Assembly: GCA_937925755.1 (NCBI GenBank)
Contig: CALAMX010000079.1
Coordinates: 1 to 13,614, forward strand
From: an uncultured Burkholderiales bacterium
GTDB taxonomy: Bacteria > Pseudomonadota > Gammaproteobacteria > Burkholderiales > Thiobacillaceae
Direction of reading: 5' to 3'
DNA: 13,614 nt
The notes beneath the pieces were generated by a model, which was not told the origin of the DNA, ran no database searches, and saw nothing but the letters and a program-made list of their open reading frames with translations. Shown here in pieces: positions 1 through 6,587 of the stretch. Within the stretch, counting starts at the first letter, position 1; each line of letters begins with the position of its first letter. The position numbers were made by a program, and so were the translations under genes.

Positions 1-1
1 G

Positions 2-79
2 CCGCTTAACACTCCGGCCACGCAGGGCGATCCTGAACCAATCAAGACCGTCAAGGCCCGTATTCGGCCTGGGGCGTAG
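2..79 (+). CDS. Possible C-terminal end of an upstream protein (partial)
   Basis: Reading from base 2, 25 codons stay open and end at TAG (77-79). The tail ends in KTVKARIRPGA. A second plus-strand frame is also open over this stretch, so the reading is not unique. Protein-like composition and position upstream of a leader make a gene end plausible, but no family can be recognised from so short a tail. If real, its gene points the same way as xseA and is separated from it by about 220 bases. Confidence 0.3.
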   Translation, partial: PLNTPATQGDPEPIKTVKARIRPGA

Positions 80-301
80 CACCTGTTGCAGACGATGACA
101 GGATCGATGCGCGCAAAAAGCGCATGCTCACATACACAAGGGGGCAAAGCTTCCCCAGCGGGGCTGAAAACGCCCCTGCAAGTCGCATAAACGGCCTTCA
201 AACACCGCCAAAACGGTACCAAACCCCGTTGTGTAAAACCCAAACCCCATCTCGACGCCTATACAGGAGTTGTTCAGAGGTTCCTCGGCGATAATATCCT
301 C
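80..301 (+). other. Non-coding leader upstream of xseA
   Basis: No convincing gene is visible here. The stretch is more AC-rich than its surroundings. It contains a small hairpin, ATGCGC (107-112) pairing with GCGCAT (120-125) around an A-rich loop, which could be a weak terminator or processing site for the upstream frame, although no T-run follows. A second GC pairing, GGGGC with GCCCC, lies around 160-176. The last 40 bases hold the candidate xseA promoter. Confidence 0.4.
270..297 (+). promoter_or_regulatory. Candidate xseA promoter very close to the start codon
   Basis: TTGTTC (270-275) and TAATAT (292-297) are separated by 16 bases. The overlapping hexamer GATAAT (290-295) is closer to the -10 consensus but leaves only 14 bases. 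Either -10 would start transcription within a few bases of the xseA ATG at 302, implying a leaderless or nearly leaderless mRNA. The -35 match is poor. An alternative TATACA (260-265) would give a leader of about 30 bases but has no good -35. Confidence 0.3.
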
Positions 302-1654
302 ATGCAGCCGCCCCCAGCCATCCTCAGTGTTGCCGAACTCAACCGCCTGACGCGGCTCGCCATCGAGCGCGAGCTGCCCCTGCTTTGGGTGGCGGGGGAG
401 CTATCGAACTTCACCCAGGCCGCCTCCGGCCACTGGTATTTCACCCTCAAAGACGCGCAGGCCGCGGTGCGTTGCGCCATGTTCCGCAACCGCAACCAGT
501 TCGTCGATTGGCGCCCGGTCAACGGCATGCATGTCGAGGTGCGGGCGCAACCGACCCTGTACGAGCCGCGCGGTGAGTTCCAGTTGAATGTCGAGGTGAT
601 GCGGCGTGCTGGGCTTGGCGCCTTGTACGAGGCCTTCGCCCGTCTGAAAGAGAAACTGGAACGCGAAGGCCTGTTCGATCCGGCACGCAAGCGTCCCCTG
701 CCGACTTACCCGCGCACGATCGGCATCGTCACCTCGCCAAAAGCGGCCGCCCTGCGCGACGTCCTCACCACCCTGGCACGGCGCTGGCCGGCGGCGCACG
801 TGATCCTCTACCCCACACCGGTGCAGGGCGAGGGGGCTGGGGCGCGCATCGCTGCCGCTCTCGACACCGCCGGGATGCGTGCCGAATGCGACGTGCTGCT
901 CCTGGTGCGCGGTGGTGGCAGCCTCGAAGACCTCTGGGCCTTCAACGAGGAGGTCGTGGCGCGGGCGATCGCCGCCTGCCCCATCCCTGTCGTGGCCGGC
1001 GTGGGCCACGAGACCGACTTCACCATCACCGACTTCGTCGCCGACCGGCGCGCCCCCACGCCCACCGGTGCGGCGCAGATGGCCACTCCGGATGCCGCTG
1101 AGCTCACGCAGCATCTGCAGCATCTCAAACGCCGGCTCCACATGGACCTCGCCCGGCGGCTCAACACCCTTGCGCAACGCCTCGACGGTCTGGCCCAGCG
1201 CCTGCGTCACCCGGCGCAGCGTCTGGCGCAACAGCGCCGGCATCTCGAGCAGCTCGCCCGTCGGCTCACCCTGGCGCAATCGGCGCGACTGGCCATGCTC
1301 CGGCAAGCCCTGCATCACCACGACAAGCGACTGCACGCTGCCCTGCCGCTCCCGAAGCGCCAGCGCCAGCAGCTCGACACCCTGCTGCAGCGCTTGAAGC
1401 GCGCCACCGGCCTGTTGCTGCAACAGCGCCGGGCACGGCTGGACGCCCTCGCCACCCACCTGCTGCACCTCAACCCCGAGGCGGTGCTTGCCCGCGGCTA
1501 TAGCATCGTACGCCGTGCGGATGGCCACATCGTGCGTGCAAGCCACGAACTCAGGATCGGCAGTTCAATCGAGATCACCCTCGCGCAAGGCCAGGCCGAT
1601 GCCTGCGTCACCGAACTCCGAGACCTACAAGCCGAGCCTCGAGCCAAGCAGTGA
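302..1654 (+). CDS. xseA: Exodeoxyribonuclease VII large subunit
   Basis: This is the catalytic subunit of exonuclease VII, which with several copies of XseB degrades single-stranded DNA from both ends in repair and recombination. The 450 residues have the usual family layout. An N-terminal OB-fold spans about residues 6-100, with the typical opening (SVAELNRL, LLWVAGELSNF, ASGHWYFTLKD). The catalytic core follows with GIVTSPKAAALRDVL (141-155), RGGGSLEDLWAFNEE (203-217) and PVVAGVGHETDFTITDFVAD (229-248). A long Arg/Gln/Leu-rich coiled coil (about 270-420) then leads to the C-terminal segment LARGYSIVRR. The ATG at 302 matches the family N-terminus, yet no Shine-Dalgarno sequence lies in front of it; the nearest purine run, AGAGG, is 21 bases upstream. 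Its last 47 bases overlap the end of convergent miaA. No xseB is visible in the window. Confidence 0.96.
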   Translation: MQPPPAILSVAELNRLTRLAIERELPLLWVAGELSNFTQAASGHWYFTLKDAQAAVRCAMFRNRNQFVDWRPVNGMHVEVRAQPTLYEPRGEFQLNVEVMRRAGLGALYEAFARLKEKLEREGLFDPARKRPLPTYPRTIGIVTSPKAAALRDVLTTLARRWPAAHVILYPTPVQGEGAGARIAAALDTAGMRAECDVLLLVRGGGSLEDLWAFNEEVVARAIAACPIPVVAGVGHETDFTITDFVADRRAPTPTGAAQMATPDAAELTQHLQHLKRRLHMDLARRLNTLAQRLDGLAQRLRHPAQRLAQQRRHLEQLARRLTLAQSARLAMLRQALHHHDKRLHAALPLPKRQRQQLDTLLQRLKRATGLLLQQRRARLDALATHLLHLNPEAVLARGYSIVRRADGHIVRASHELRIGSSIEITLAQGQADACVTELRDLQAEPRAKQ

Positions 1655-2552
1655 CCCGCGCCGGCAGATGAGGGCTCAAGCAATCGAAGGTGGCCGCCAC
1701 GGGCCAATTCCTGAGCCAAGTCAATTGGCGTTTGGCCAATTGCCGGGTGGCGGCGATGGCCTGGGCGCGAAAAGTGGCCGCGTCCGTGTGCCCCTGTAGA
1801 TGGTCCCAAGCCTGGCGGTAGCCGACACAGCGCATGGAAGCGTGTTCGCGTCGCAGGGGATAGACGGCGCACAGCCTGCGCACCTCGTCCAAGAAACCGG
1901 CGGCGAGCATGGCGTCGAAGCGATTTGCAATGCGCTGGTGCAACTGGGCGCGGTCTGCAGGAACGAGAGCGATTTCCAGAAGCTGATAGGGCAACTCGGC
2001 CGCCGTGTGCTCGAGCTGTTCGGACATCGGTCGGCCTGTGGTCAAGCACACCTCCAAGGCCCGCTGGATGCGCTGCGCGTCGGTCGGAGCAAGCCGCGCG
2101 GCGGTGGCCGGATCGAGCCGCGCGAGTTCCGCATGTAACGCCGGCCAACCCTCGCGCGCGGCGCGTGTGTCAAGCTCGGCGCGCAACTGCGGATCGGCCG
2201 CCGGCAGAGGGGCAAGCCCCTCTTTCAAGGCCTTGAAATAGAGCATGGTGCCCCCGACCAGCAAGGGTATGCGACCGCGCGCGGTGATCTCGGCCATGCT
2301 GCGCAGGGCATCGGCCCGGAAACGGGCGGCGGAGTAGCTTTGTGTGGGGTCGAGGATGTCGATCAGGTGGTGCGGCAGCCGCGCGCGCAGCTCAGGATCG
2401 GGCTTGGCGGTGCCGATATCCATGCCACGATAGACCAGGGCCGAGTCGACGCTGACGACCTCCAGGGCAAAGCGATCCGCGAGCCGAGCGGCGAGCTCGG
2501 TTTTGCCGCTGGCAGTCGGCCCCATGATGGCGACCGCGACAGGCAGGGTCAC
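1608..2552 (-). CDS. miaA: tRNA dimethylallyltransferase MiaA
   Basis: MiaA transfers a dimethylallyl group to N6 of A37 in tRNAs that read codons starting with U, the first step towards ms2i6A. Reading from a GTG at 2552 gives 314 residues, normal for the family. Visible are the P-loop GPTASGKT (11-18), the VDSALVYRGMDIGTAKP segment (35-51), LVGGTMLY (98-105) and the conserved AKRQLTWLRNW stretch near the C-terminus. The frame is open up to an ATG at 2642, but the extra 30 residues do not look like MiaA and would overlap the divergent cyclase gene, so the GTG is preferred although its ribosome site is weak. The usual mutL-miaA-hfq order is not kept: a cyclase and an S24 gene lie between miaA and mutL, and hfq is absent. 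The 3' end overlaps xseA tail to tail. Confidence 0.94.
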   Translation of the reverse strand: MTLPVAVAIMGPTASGKTELAARLADRFALEVVSVDSALVYRGMDIGTAKPDPELRARLPHHLIDILDPTQSYSAARFRADALRSMAEITARGRIPLLVGGTMLYFKALKEGLAPLPAADPQLRAELDTRAAREGWPALHAELARLDPATAARLAPTDAQRIQRALEVCLTTGRPMSEQLEHTAAELPYQLLEIALVPADRAQLHQRIANRFDAMLAAGFLDEVRRLCAVYPLRREHASMRCVGYRQAWDHLQGHTDAATFRAQAIAATRQLAKRQLTWLRNWPVAATFDCLSPHLPARVTAWLEARLVGLGVR

Positions 2553-2632
2553 TCGTGGTCCAGGCAAGTGATAAAGTTCACAGGAAGCTGCAGATGGAAG
2601 TACTAAAATGCCAAAAAACAGGCAGCGTCGCC

Positions 2633-3652
2633 ATGACCACACCCACGTATCCTGATCGGTTCGAACGCGCCGAGGAATTGGCCAAGAAGTCTCTGGCCCT
2701 CCTCATCAAGACGCGTGTGCCACCGATTCCGCCCTGCTATGCCGTGGGCTATGCCTTTTTCGAGGGGGTTCCGGACGAGGTTCATGCGGTCATCCAGGAA
2801 TGTCTGCAGAAAGGTGAGCCGCTCGGCGAAGACCTCCTACTCGCCTTGTACGAGCGCTATATCCTGCCGGATGGCTATGAGCGCTTTCGCAGCGTGCGCA
2901 CCGACCTGGAGCGCCTGCTCAAGATGCTGCTCAAGACCCTGCGCGCCGCGGACGATGACAACAAGACCTTTCAACAGGCACTGCTCGACAACATCAAGGC
3001 ACTGGAGACGGCCGAGGACAGCCTGGCCCTGCAGAACATCGCCCAGTCGCTGCTGACCGCCGCACAACGCGCGCATGCCGAACAACAGCGCCTGGCCGAA
3101 GAACTGGCCCAGGCCCGCGCGGAGCTAAAAAAGGCGCATACCGAACTCGACCAGCATCGACGCGCCGCCCTCATGGACCCGCTCACTGGACTCTACAATC
3201 GGCGCGGCTTCGAGCAGGTGCTGCACGAGTTGTGGAACACCGCACCCGTGTTGACCATGTTGGTAGCGGACATCGATCATTTCAAGAAAATAAACGATAC
3301 CTATGGCCACCCGGTTGGCGATGTGGTCATCCGCCAGGTGGCCGAAACCATCCGGCGGGGCATACGGGGCGAGGATTATGCTGCCCGCTACGGCGGCGAG
3401 GAGTTCGTGGTGCTGCTGCCGGACACCGACCTGCAGGGCGGGTTGCAGGTCGCCGAGCACATCCGCTCGCGCGTGGCCAAGCTGAGGCTGGTGCGCAAGC
3501 ACGACAACCTGGCCATCGACGCCTTCACGCTCTCGGTGGGGGTGGCCAGCCGCCGTGCAGAGGACACGCCGGAGACGCTGTTCAGGCGCGCCGACGAGGC
3601 CTTGTACCTGTCCAAGGCCGGTGGCCGCAATCAGGTCACATCATTGGTCTAA
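2633..3652 (+). CDS. Diguanylate cyclase (GGDEF) with N-terminal helical domain
   Basis: Predicted to make cyclic di-GMP from two GTP. Read from the ATG at 2633 it has 339 residues. The N-terminal helical region (about 1-140) carries a PPIPPCYAVGYAFFEG segment, resembling the PPTPENY-VWYxYxxG module found before GGDEF domains in other proteobacterial cyclases. A coiled coil (about 145-180) leads into the GGDEF domain: DPLTGLYNRRGF (182-193), DIDHFKKINDTYGHPVGD (213-230), the active-site GGEEF (254-258) and SVGVA (301-305). An RxxD inhibitory I-site (RGED, 245-248) sits exactly five residues before GGEEF, so product feedback is expected. No signal peptide, membrane segment or EAL domain is seen, so it should be cytosolic. 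An in-frame ATG at 2594, preceded by AGGAAG at a good distance, would add 13 residues and could be the real start. TAAAAT (2604-2609) may instead be a -10 element, which would favour 2633. Confidence 0.92.
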   Translation: MTTPTYPDRFERAEELAKKSLALLIKTRVPPIPPCYAVGYAFFEGVPDEVHAVIQECLQKGEPLGEDLLLALYERYILPDGYERFRSVRTDLERLLKMLLKTLRAADDDNKTFQQALLDNIKALETAEDSLALQNIAQSLLTAAQRAHAEQQRLAEELAQARAELKKAHTELDQHRRAALMDPLTGLYNRRGFEQVLHELWNTAPVLTMLVADIDHFKKINDTYGHPVGDVVIRQVAETIRRGIRGEDYAARYGGEEFVVLLPDTDLQGGLQVAEHIRSRVAKLRLVRKHDNLAIDAFTLSVGVASRRAEDTPETLFRRADEALYLSKAGGRNQVTSLV

Positions 3653-3667
3653 GTGCAGTGCATCGAG

Positions 3668-3709
3668 GACAGGGCGCAGACGACAGAAGGCCAAAGACCG
3701 AAGACCGTA
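3668..3709 (+). repeat. Degenerate 7-bp tandem repeat, GAC(A/C)GAA-like, arm 1
   Basis: After the cyclase stop the sequence falls into approximate heptads: CGCAGAC, GACAGAA, GGCCAAA, GACCGAA, GACCGTA. The same heptad appears in reverse orientation about 70 bases further on (3781-3822), so the two arrays form an imperfect long inverted repeat within a convergent intergenic region. The period is read directly from the sequence; any role (termination, recombination or a dispersed genomic repeat) is unknown. Confidence 0.55.
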
Positions 3710-3780
3710 CCTTCGCCCCCCGGTCGGCACCCTGCCTCGGTTTCTGGGCGTTGATCGCGTCTTGCGTATGCACTCCTCAG

Positions 3781-3822
3781 CGTCTGTCGTCTGTCTTCTG
3801 TCCTCTGCCTTCCGCCCTCAGA
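3781..3822 (-). repeat. Degenerate 7-bp tandem repeat, reverse orientation, arm 2
   Basis: Six successive heptads on the plus strand read CGTCTGT, CGTCTGT, CTTCTGT, CCTCTGC, CTTCCGC, CCTCAGA; the first two are identical. In reverse complement they give GACAGAC/GACAGAA units matching arm 1. The last unit overlaps the stop codon of the S24 gene (3818-3820). Neither arm is followed by a T-run typical of an intrinsic terminator. Confidence 0.6.
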
Positions 3823-4228
3823 CATAAAATTTTGCCGCCCGCCGCCGGCCGGGCTTCTTCTTCTGCGTCACCACCCCCCTGACCACCGATTCGACGCTGT
3901 CGATGGGGATGTTGGGGTAGAGTGGATTCAAGGGTTTCAACATCCAGCCCTCCGGGTGTTTGACCAGTTGGCGGAAGATATAGCGCTCGTTCTCGTCCTC
4001 GACCCAGGGAAGGTAGGCGATGACGTAGGAGCCGTCCTTGGCCAGGCCCTCAGGTTCGACGACGATGATCTCGCCGTGTTCGAACTCTGGCAGCATGGAG
4101 TCGCCCAGCACCATCAGGGCGTAGGACTCGCCACCGGCGCAGGCGGAGAACGCCAAGTCGGCTTGAGCGCCCAGCTCGGCGCGCACGGGGATATCGAGAG
4201 GTTTACCGCGGGGTGGATCGCTGTTCAT
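3818..4228 (-). CDS. S24/LexA-like protein without a DNA-binding domain
   Basis: A 136-residue protein made almost only of the LexA/UmuD/CI-type C-terminal fold. The nucleophile motif is present (LGDSMLPEFEHGE, Ser44), followed by IIVVEP, YVIAYLPW and the family-typical LKPLNPLYPNI (97-107). No helix-turn-helix precedes it, so it is not an ordinary repressor; UmuD-like partners are of similar size. At the position of the general-base lysine (FKxL in CI, VKRL in LexA, VKKL in UmuD) this protein reads IFRQLV, with Arg86 in place of Lys, so self-cleavage may be lost or altered. The C-terminus is basic (QKKKPGRRRAAKF). Its ATG begins one base after the mutL stop, with GAGG upstream inside mutL, so translational coupling is likely. 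Family assignment is good; function is unknown. Confidence 0.8.
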   Translation of the reverse strand: MNSDPPRGKPLDIPVRAELGAQADLAFSACAGGESYALMVLGDSMLPEFEHGEIIVVEPEGLAKDGSYVIAYLPWVEDENERYIFRQLVKHPEGWMLKPLNPLYPNIPIDSVESVVRGVVTQKKKPGRRRAAKFYV

Positions 4229-4229
4229 C

Positions 4230-6029
4230 TCACTTGCCTCGTAGGAAATGCCGATCCAGATCGGCCAAGGTCAGTTGGAACCATGTCGGCCGGCCGTGAT
4301 TGCACTGGTCGGCGCGCGGGATGCGCTCCATGTCGCGCAACAGGGCGTTCATCTCCGGCAGGGTCAGCCGCCGGTTGGCCCGTATGGCGGCATGACAGGC
4401 CAGAGTCGCGAGAAGTTCATTCTGGTATGCGGCCAGTGCCTGGCTGCCGCCATGCACCTGGATGTCTCTGAGCACTTGACGCGCTACGGCCTCGGCATCC
4501 GCCTCTTTGAGCAGCGCGGGCAGCGCCCGCACCGCACGGTGAGTGGGCGAGACGGCGGTCAGGTCGAAGCCCAGGCGTGCCAGCAGATCGCTGTTTTCCT
4601 CGACAACGGCCATCTCGGCAGGGGTCGCGGTGAAGACCACCGGGATCAGTAACGGCTGCGTCGCCATGCGCCGCGCCTCCCACGCCTGCTTGAGCTTCTC
4701 GTAGAGGATGCGCTCGTGCGCTGCGTGCATGTCCACCACCACCAACCCCTCGGCGTTCTCCGCCAAGATGTAGCGACCGGCGAGTTGCGCCAGGGCATAA
4801 CCGAGCGGGGGAATTGGCTGTGGCGGTGTAGGCAGTGAAGGGCTCACTAGGGCCTCGGCCACCATCGTGCAATAGGCGGCCACAGGCTCGGCCAGGGCCA
4901 AGGCGTTCTGCGTGAAAAAGGCGGCGCCTTGCGGCGGGCCGGACGCTGGCGTCATCGAGGCAGCGGGCGGGCGTGCGGCCGCCGCGTCACCCTCCGTGCG
5001 CCGACGCTCGGCAGGGGGATGCCCGGCCTCGCCCTGCGGCTGCGCGTCGCCGGCAATCGCCCGCTCGACCGCCTGCAGGACGAAAGCATGTACGGCGCGG
5101 GCGTCGCGGAAGCGCACCTCGGTCTTGGCCGGATGCACGTTGACGTCCACGAGGGCGGGCGGCAGCTCGAGGTGCAGGACATAGGCCGGGTGACGGGCAT
5201 GGTGCAGGACGTCACGGTAGGCCTCGCGCACGGCGTGGGTGAGCAGTTTGTCCCGCACGTAGCGGCCGTTGACGAAGAGGTACTGGGCGTCGCGGCCGGC
5301 CCGGCTATAGGCCGGCAGGCTGGCAAGGCCATACAGGCGCAGTGCGCCGGCCTCGGCCTCGACGCTCCGGCAGGCGCCAGCGAAGACCTCCCCCAGCACG
5401 GCCAGCGCACGTTCCAGCCAGTCTTGCGGTGCATGGCGCCAGACCATGCGGCCATTGTGGACGAGCTCGAAGGCCACACTCGGCCGCGCCAGGGCCATGC
5501 GCCGCAAGGTCTCCTCGCTATGGGCATACTCGGTGGCAGGGGTCTTGAGGAATTTGCGCCGCGCCGGGGTATTGAAGAAGAGGTCACGCACCTCCACCAC
5601 GGTGCCTTGGGCCAGGGCCGCCGGCTGCACAGCGGAGAGCATGCCGTCCTGGGCGGTGACGCGCCAGGCGTGCGCCGCCTCTGCGGCTCGGCTGGTCAAG
5701 GTCAGGCGTGAGACGGCGGCGATGCTAGCCAAGGCCTCGCCGCGAAAGCCCAGGCTCGCCACCGCCTCCAGGTCGGCCAGCGAGGCGATCTTGCTGGTGG
5801 CGTGGCGGGCCAGGGCCAGCGGCAGGTCTTCGCCGGCGATCCCCACCCCGTCGTCGGCGACGCGGATGAGCCGGATCCCGCCCTCCTCGAGTTCCACCCG
5901 CACACGGTGTGCCCCGGCATCCAGGCAGTTTTCGACCAGCTCCTTCACGGCCGAGGCCGGGCGCTCGACGACCTCGCCGGCGGCGATCTGGGAGACGAGC
6001 AGGTCTGGCAGGCGGCGGATGGCAGGCAT
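4230..6029 (-). CDS. mutL: DNA mismatch repair protein MutL (endonuclease type)
   Basis: MutL is recruited by MutS at a mismatch and couples recognition to strand incision. Starting at the ATG at 6029 (GGAG five bases upstream) it has 599 residues and opens with the conserved MPAIRRLPDLLVSQIAAGEV. The GHKL ATPase domain (about 1-335) shows KELVENCLDAGA (29-40, catalytic Glu30 and Asn34), DDGVGI (59-64), ARHATSKI (74-81) and GFRGEALASI (94-103). A proline/alanine-rich linker (about 350-400) joins the C-terminal dimerisation domain. That domain contains DMHAAHERILYE (433-444), which fits the DQHA(x)2E(x)4E metal-binding endonuclease motif, together with ACHAAIRANRRL and NHGRPTW. This is the form found in bacteria that lack MutH. 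The frame extends 85 codons upstream, but that part is not MutL-like. A small S24 gene follows immediately. Confidence 0.96.
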   Translation of the reverse strand: MPAIRRLPDLLVSQIAAGEVVERPASAVKELVENCLDAGAHRVRVELEEGGIRLIRVADDGVGIAGEDLPLALARHATSKIASLADLEAVASLGFRGEALASIAAVSRLTLTSRAAEAAHAWRVTAQDGMLSAVQPAALAQGTVVEVRDLFFNTPARRKFLKTPATEYAHSEETLRRMALARPSVAFELVHNGRMVWRHAPQDWLERALAVLGEVFAGACRSVEAEAGALRLYGLASLPAYSRAGRDAQYLFVNGRYVRDKLLTHAVREAYRDVLHHARHPAYVLHLELPPALVDVNVHPAKTEVRFRDARAVHAFVLQAVERAIAGDAQPQGEAGHPPAERRRTEGDAAAARPPAASMTPASGPPQGAAFFTQNALALAEPVAAYCTMVAEALVSPSLPTPPQPIPPLGYALAQLAGRYILAENAEGLVVVDMHAAHERILYEKLKQAWEARRMATQPLLIPVVFTATPAEMAVVEENSDLLARLGFDLTAVSPTHRAVRALPALLKEADAEAVARQVLRDIQVHGGSQALAAYQNELLATLACHAAIRANRRLTLPEMNALLRDMERIPRADQCNHGRPTWFQLTLADLDRHFLRGK

Positions 6030-6068
6030 CAACTCCAGTCTAACACGCCAGGGCTCAAGCCCTTCGCC

Positions 6069-6082
6069 TTGAGCTTGGTCAA
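6069..6082 (+). promoter_or_regulatory. FNR/NNR/DNR-type box upstream of the hemerythrin operon
   Basis: TTGAGCTTGGTCAA is a 14-bp palindrome of the FNR family form TTGAN-N4-NTCAA; the G...G variants of the half-sites resemble NNR/DNR boxes of nitric-oxide-responsive promoters more than the strict FNR box. It ends 21 bases before TACAAT (6104-6109). With a start about seven bases after that -10, the box centre lies near -40.5 to -41.5, the class II activator position. The usual -35 match is absent, as expected for an activator-dependent promoter. It also lies 40-53 bases upstream of the divergent mutL start. Confidence 0.65.
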
Positions 6083-6103
6083 GGCGATCCCGCCCGCAAC
6101 CCC

Positions 6104-6109
6104 TACAAT
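6104..6109 (+). promoter_or_regulatory. -10 element of the hemerythrin operon promoter
   Basis: TACAAT matches the sigma-70 -10 hexamer at five of six positions. No credible -35 hexamer lies 16-18 bases upstream; the FNR-type box occupies the activator position instead. The predicted transcript would have a leader of about 25 bases containing CAAGG at 6129-6133, seven bases before the ATG. Confidence 0.5.
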
Positions 6110-6140
6110 TGAGCGTTGCGAGAAGGTTCAAGGTTTTGCC

Positions 6141-6584
6141 ATGACCCCAATCACACGCTTGCTGACCGATGACCACGAGCATTGCGACCAGCTTTTCGCC
6201 GCAGCGGAGAACGCCGTGCAGGCGCGCGACTGGGCCCGCGCCGAGCGCGAATTCGCGGCCTTCAGCCAGGCGCTCGCCCACCATTTCGCCGCCGAAGAGC
6301 AGACCCTGTTCCCCGCCTTCGAGGCGCGCAGTGGCTTAAATGGCGGTCCGACCTTCGTCATGCGCAGCGAACACCTGCAGATGCGCGAACTGGTCGAGCA
6401 GATGGCGGCCGCCCTCGCCGGCCAGGACGAGACCGGCTTCCTGGGGGCATCCGACACCCTGCTCATGCTCATGCGCCAGCACAACCTCAAAGAGGAACAG
6501 ATCCTCTACCCCATGACCGACCGCGTCCTGGCTGACGATGCCGACCTCATCGGCAGACTACAGGAGACCCTCCAAGGGAACTGA
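6141..6584 (+). CDS. Hemerythrin-like (HHE) di-iron protein
   Basis: A 147-residue four-helix protein of the hemerythrin/HHE superfamily. The likely metal ligands can be seen: His12 (LTDDHEHCDQLF), His48 and Glu52 (HFAAE), His78 (MRSEHLQMREL), and His114 with Glu118 (HNLKE). This is a full set for a di-iron or diferric-oxo site. Relatives such as YtfE/RIC, ScdA and NorA bind nitric oxide or help repair iron-sulfur centres under nitrosative stress; others sense or store O2. No N-terminal ScdA-like domain is present. The ATG at 6141 has CAAGG seven bases before it; the frame stays open upstream but that part lies in the promoter and mutL. It is the first gene of an operon with DUF2249 and NnrS-like genes behind an FNR/NNR-type box, which favours a nitric-oxide or anaerobic role by inference. 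Confidence 0.88.
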   Translation: MTPITRLLTDDHEHCDQLFAAAENAVQARDWARAEREFAAFSQALAHHFAAEEQTLFPAFEARSGLNGGPTFVMRSEHLQMRELVEQMAAALAGQDETGFLGASDTLLMLMRQHNLKEEQILYPMTDRVLADDADLIGRLQETLQGN

Positions 6585-6587
6585 GGC

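Noticed and set aside
401..1546. 381-codon open frame on the minus strand opposite xseA
   Set aside because: It lies wholly within a confidently identified gene, resembles no family, and is the kind of antisense frame high-GC codon use leaves open.
1722..1742. Perfect hairpin CAATTGGC / GCCAATTG, considered as a terminator or operator
   Set aside because: It lies inside miaA and encodes the repeated Gln-Leu of the conserved RQLAKRQLTW stretch, so the symmetry is explained by coding; no T-run follows.
4929..5711. 260-codon plus-strand frame opposite mutL
   Set aside because: Antisense to conserved MutL ATPase sequence, with no recognisable motif and no ribosome site; a GC-bias shadow.
6053..6074. 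Inverted repeat GCTCAAG / CTTGAGC between mutL and the hemerythrin gene, considered as a terminator
   Set aside because: The two genes diverge from here, so no transcript should end in it. Its right arm is part of the better supported FNR/NNR-type dyad.
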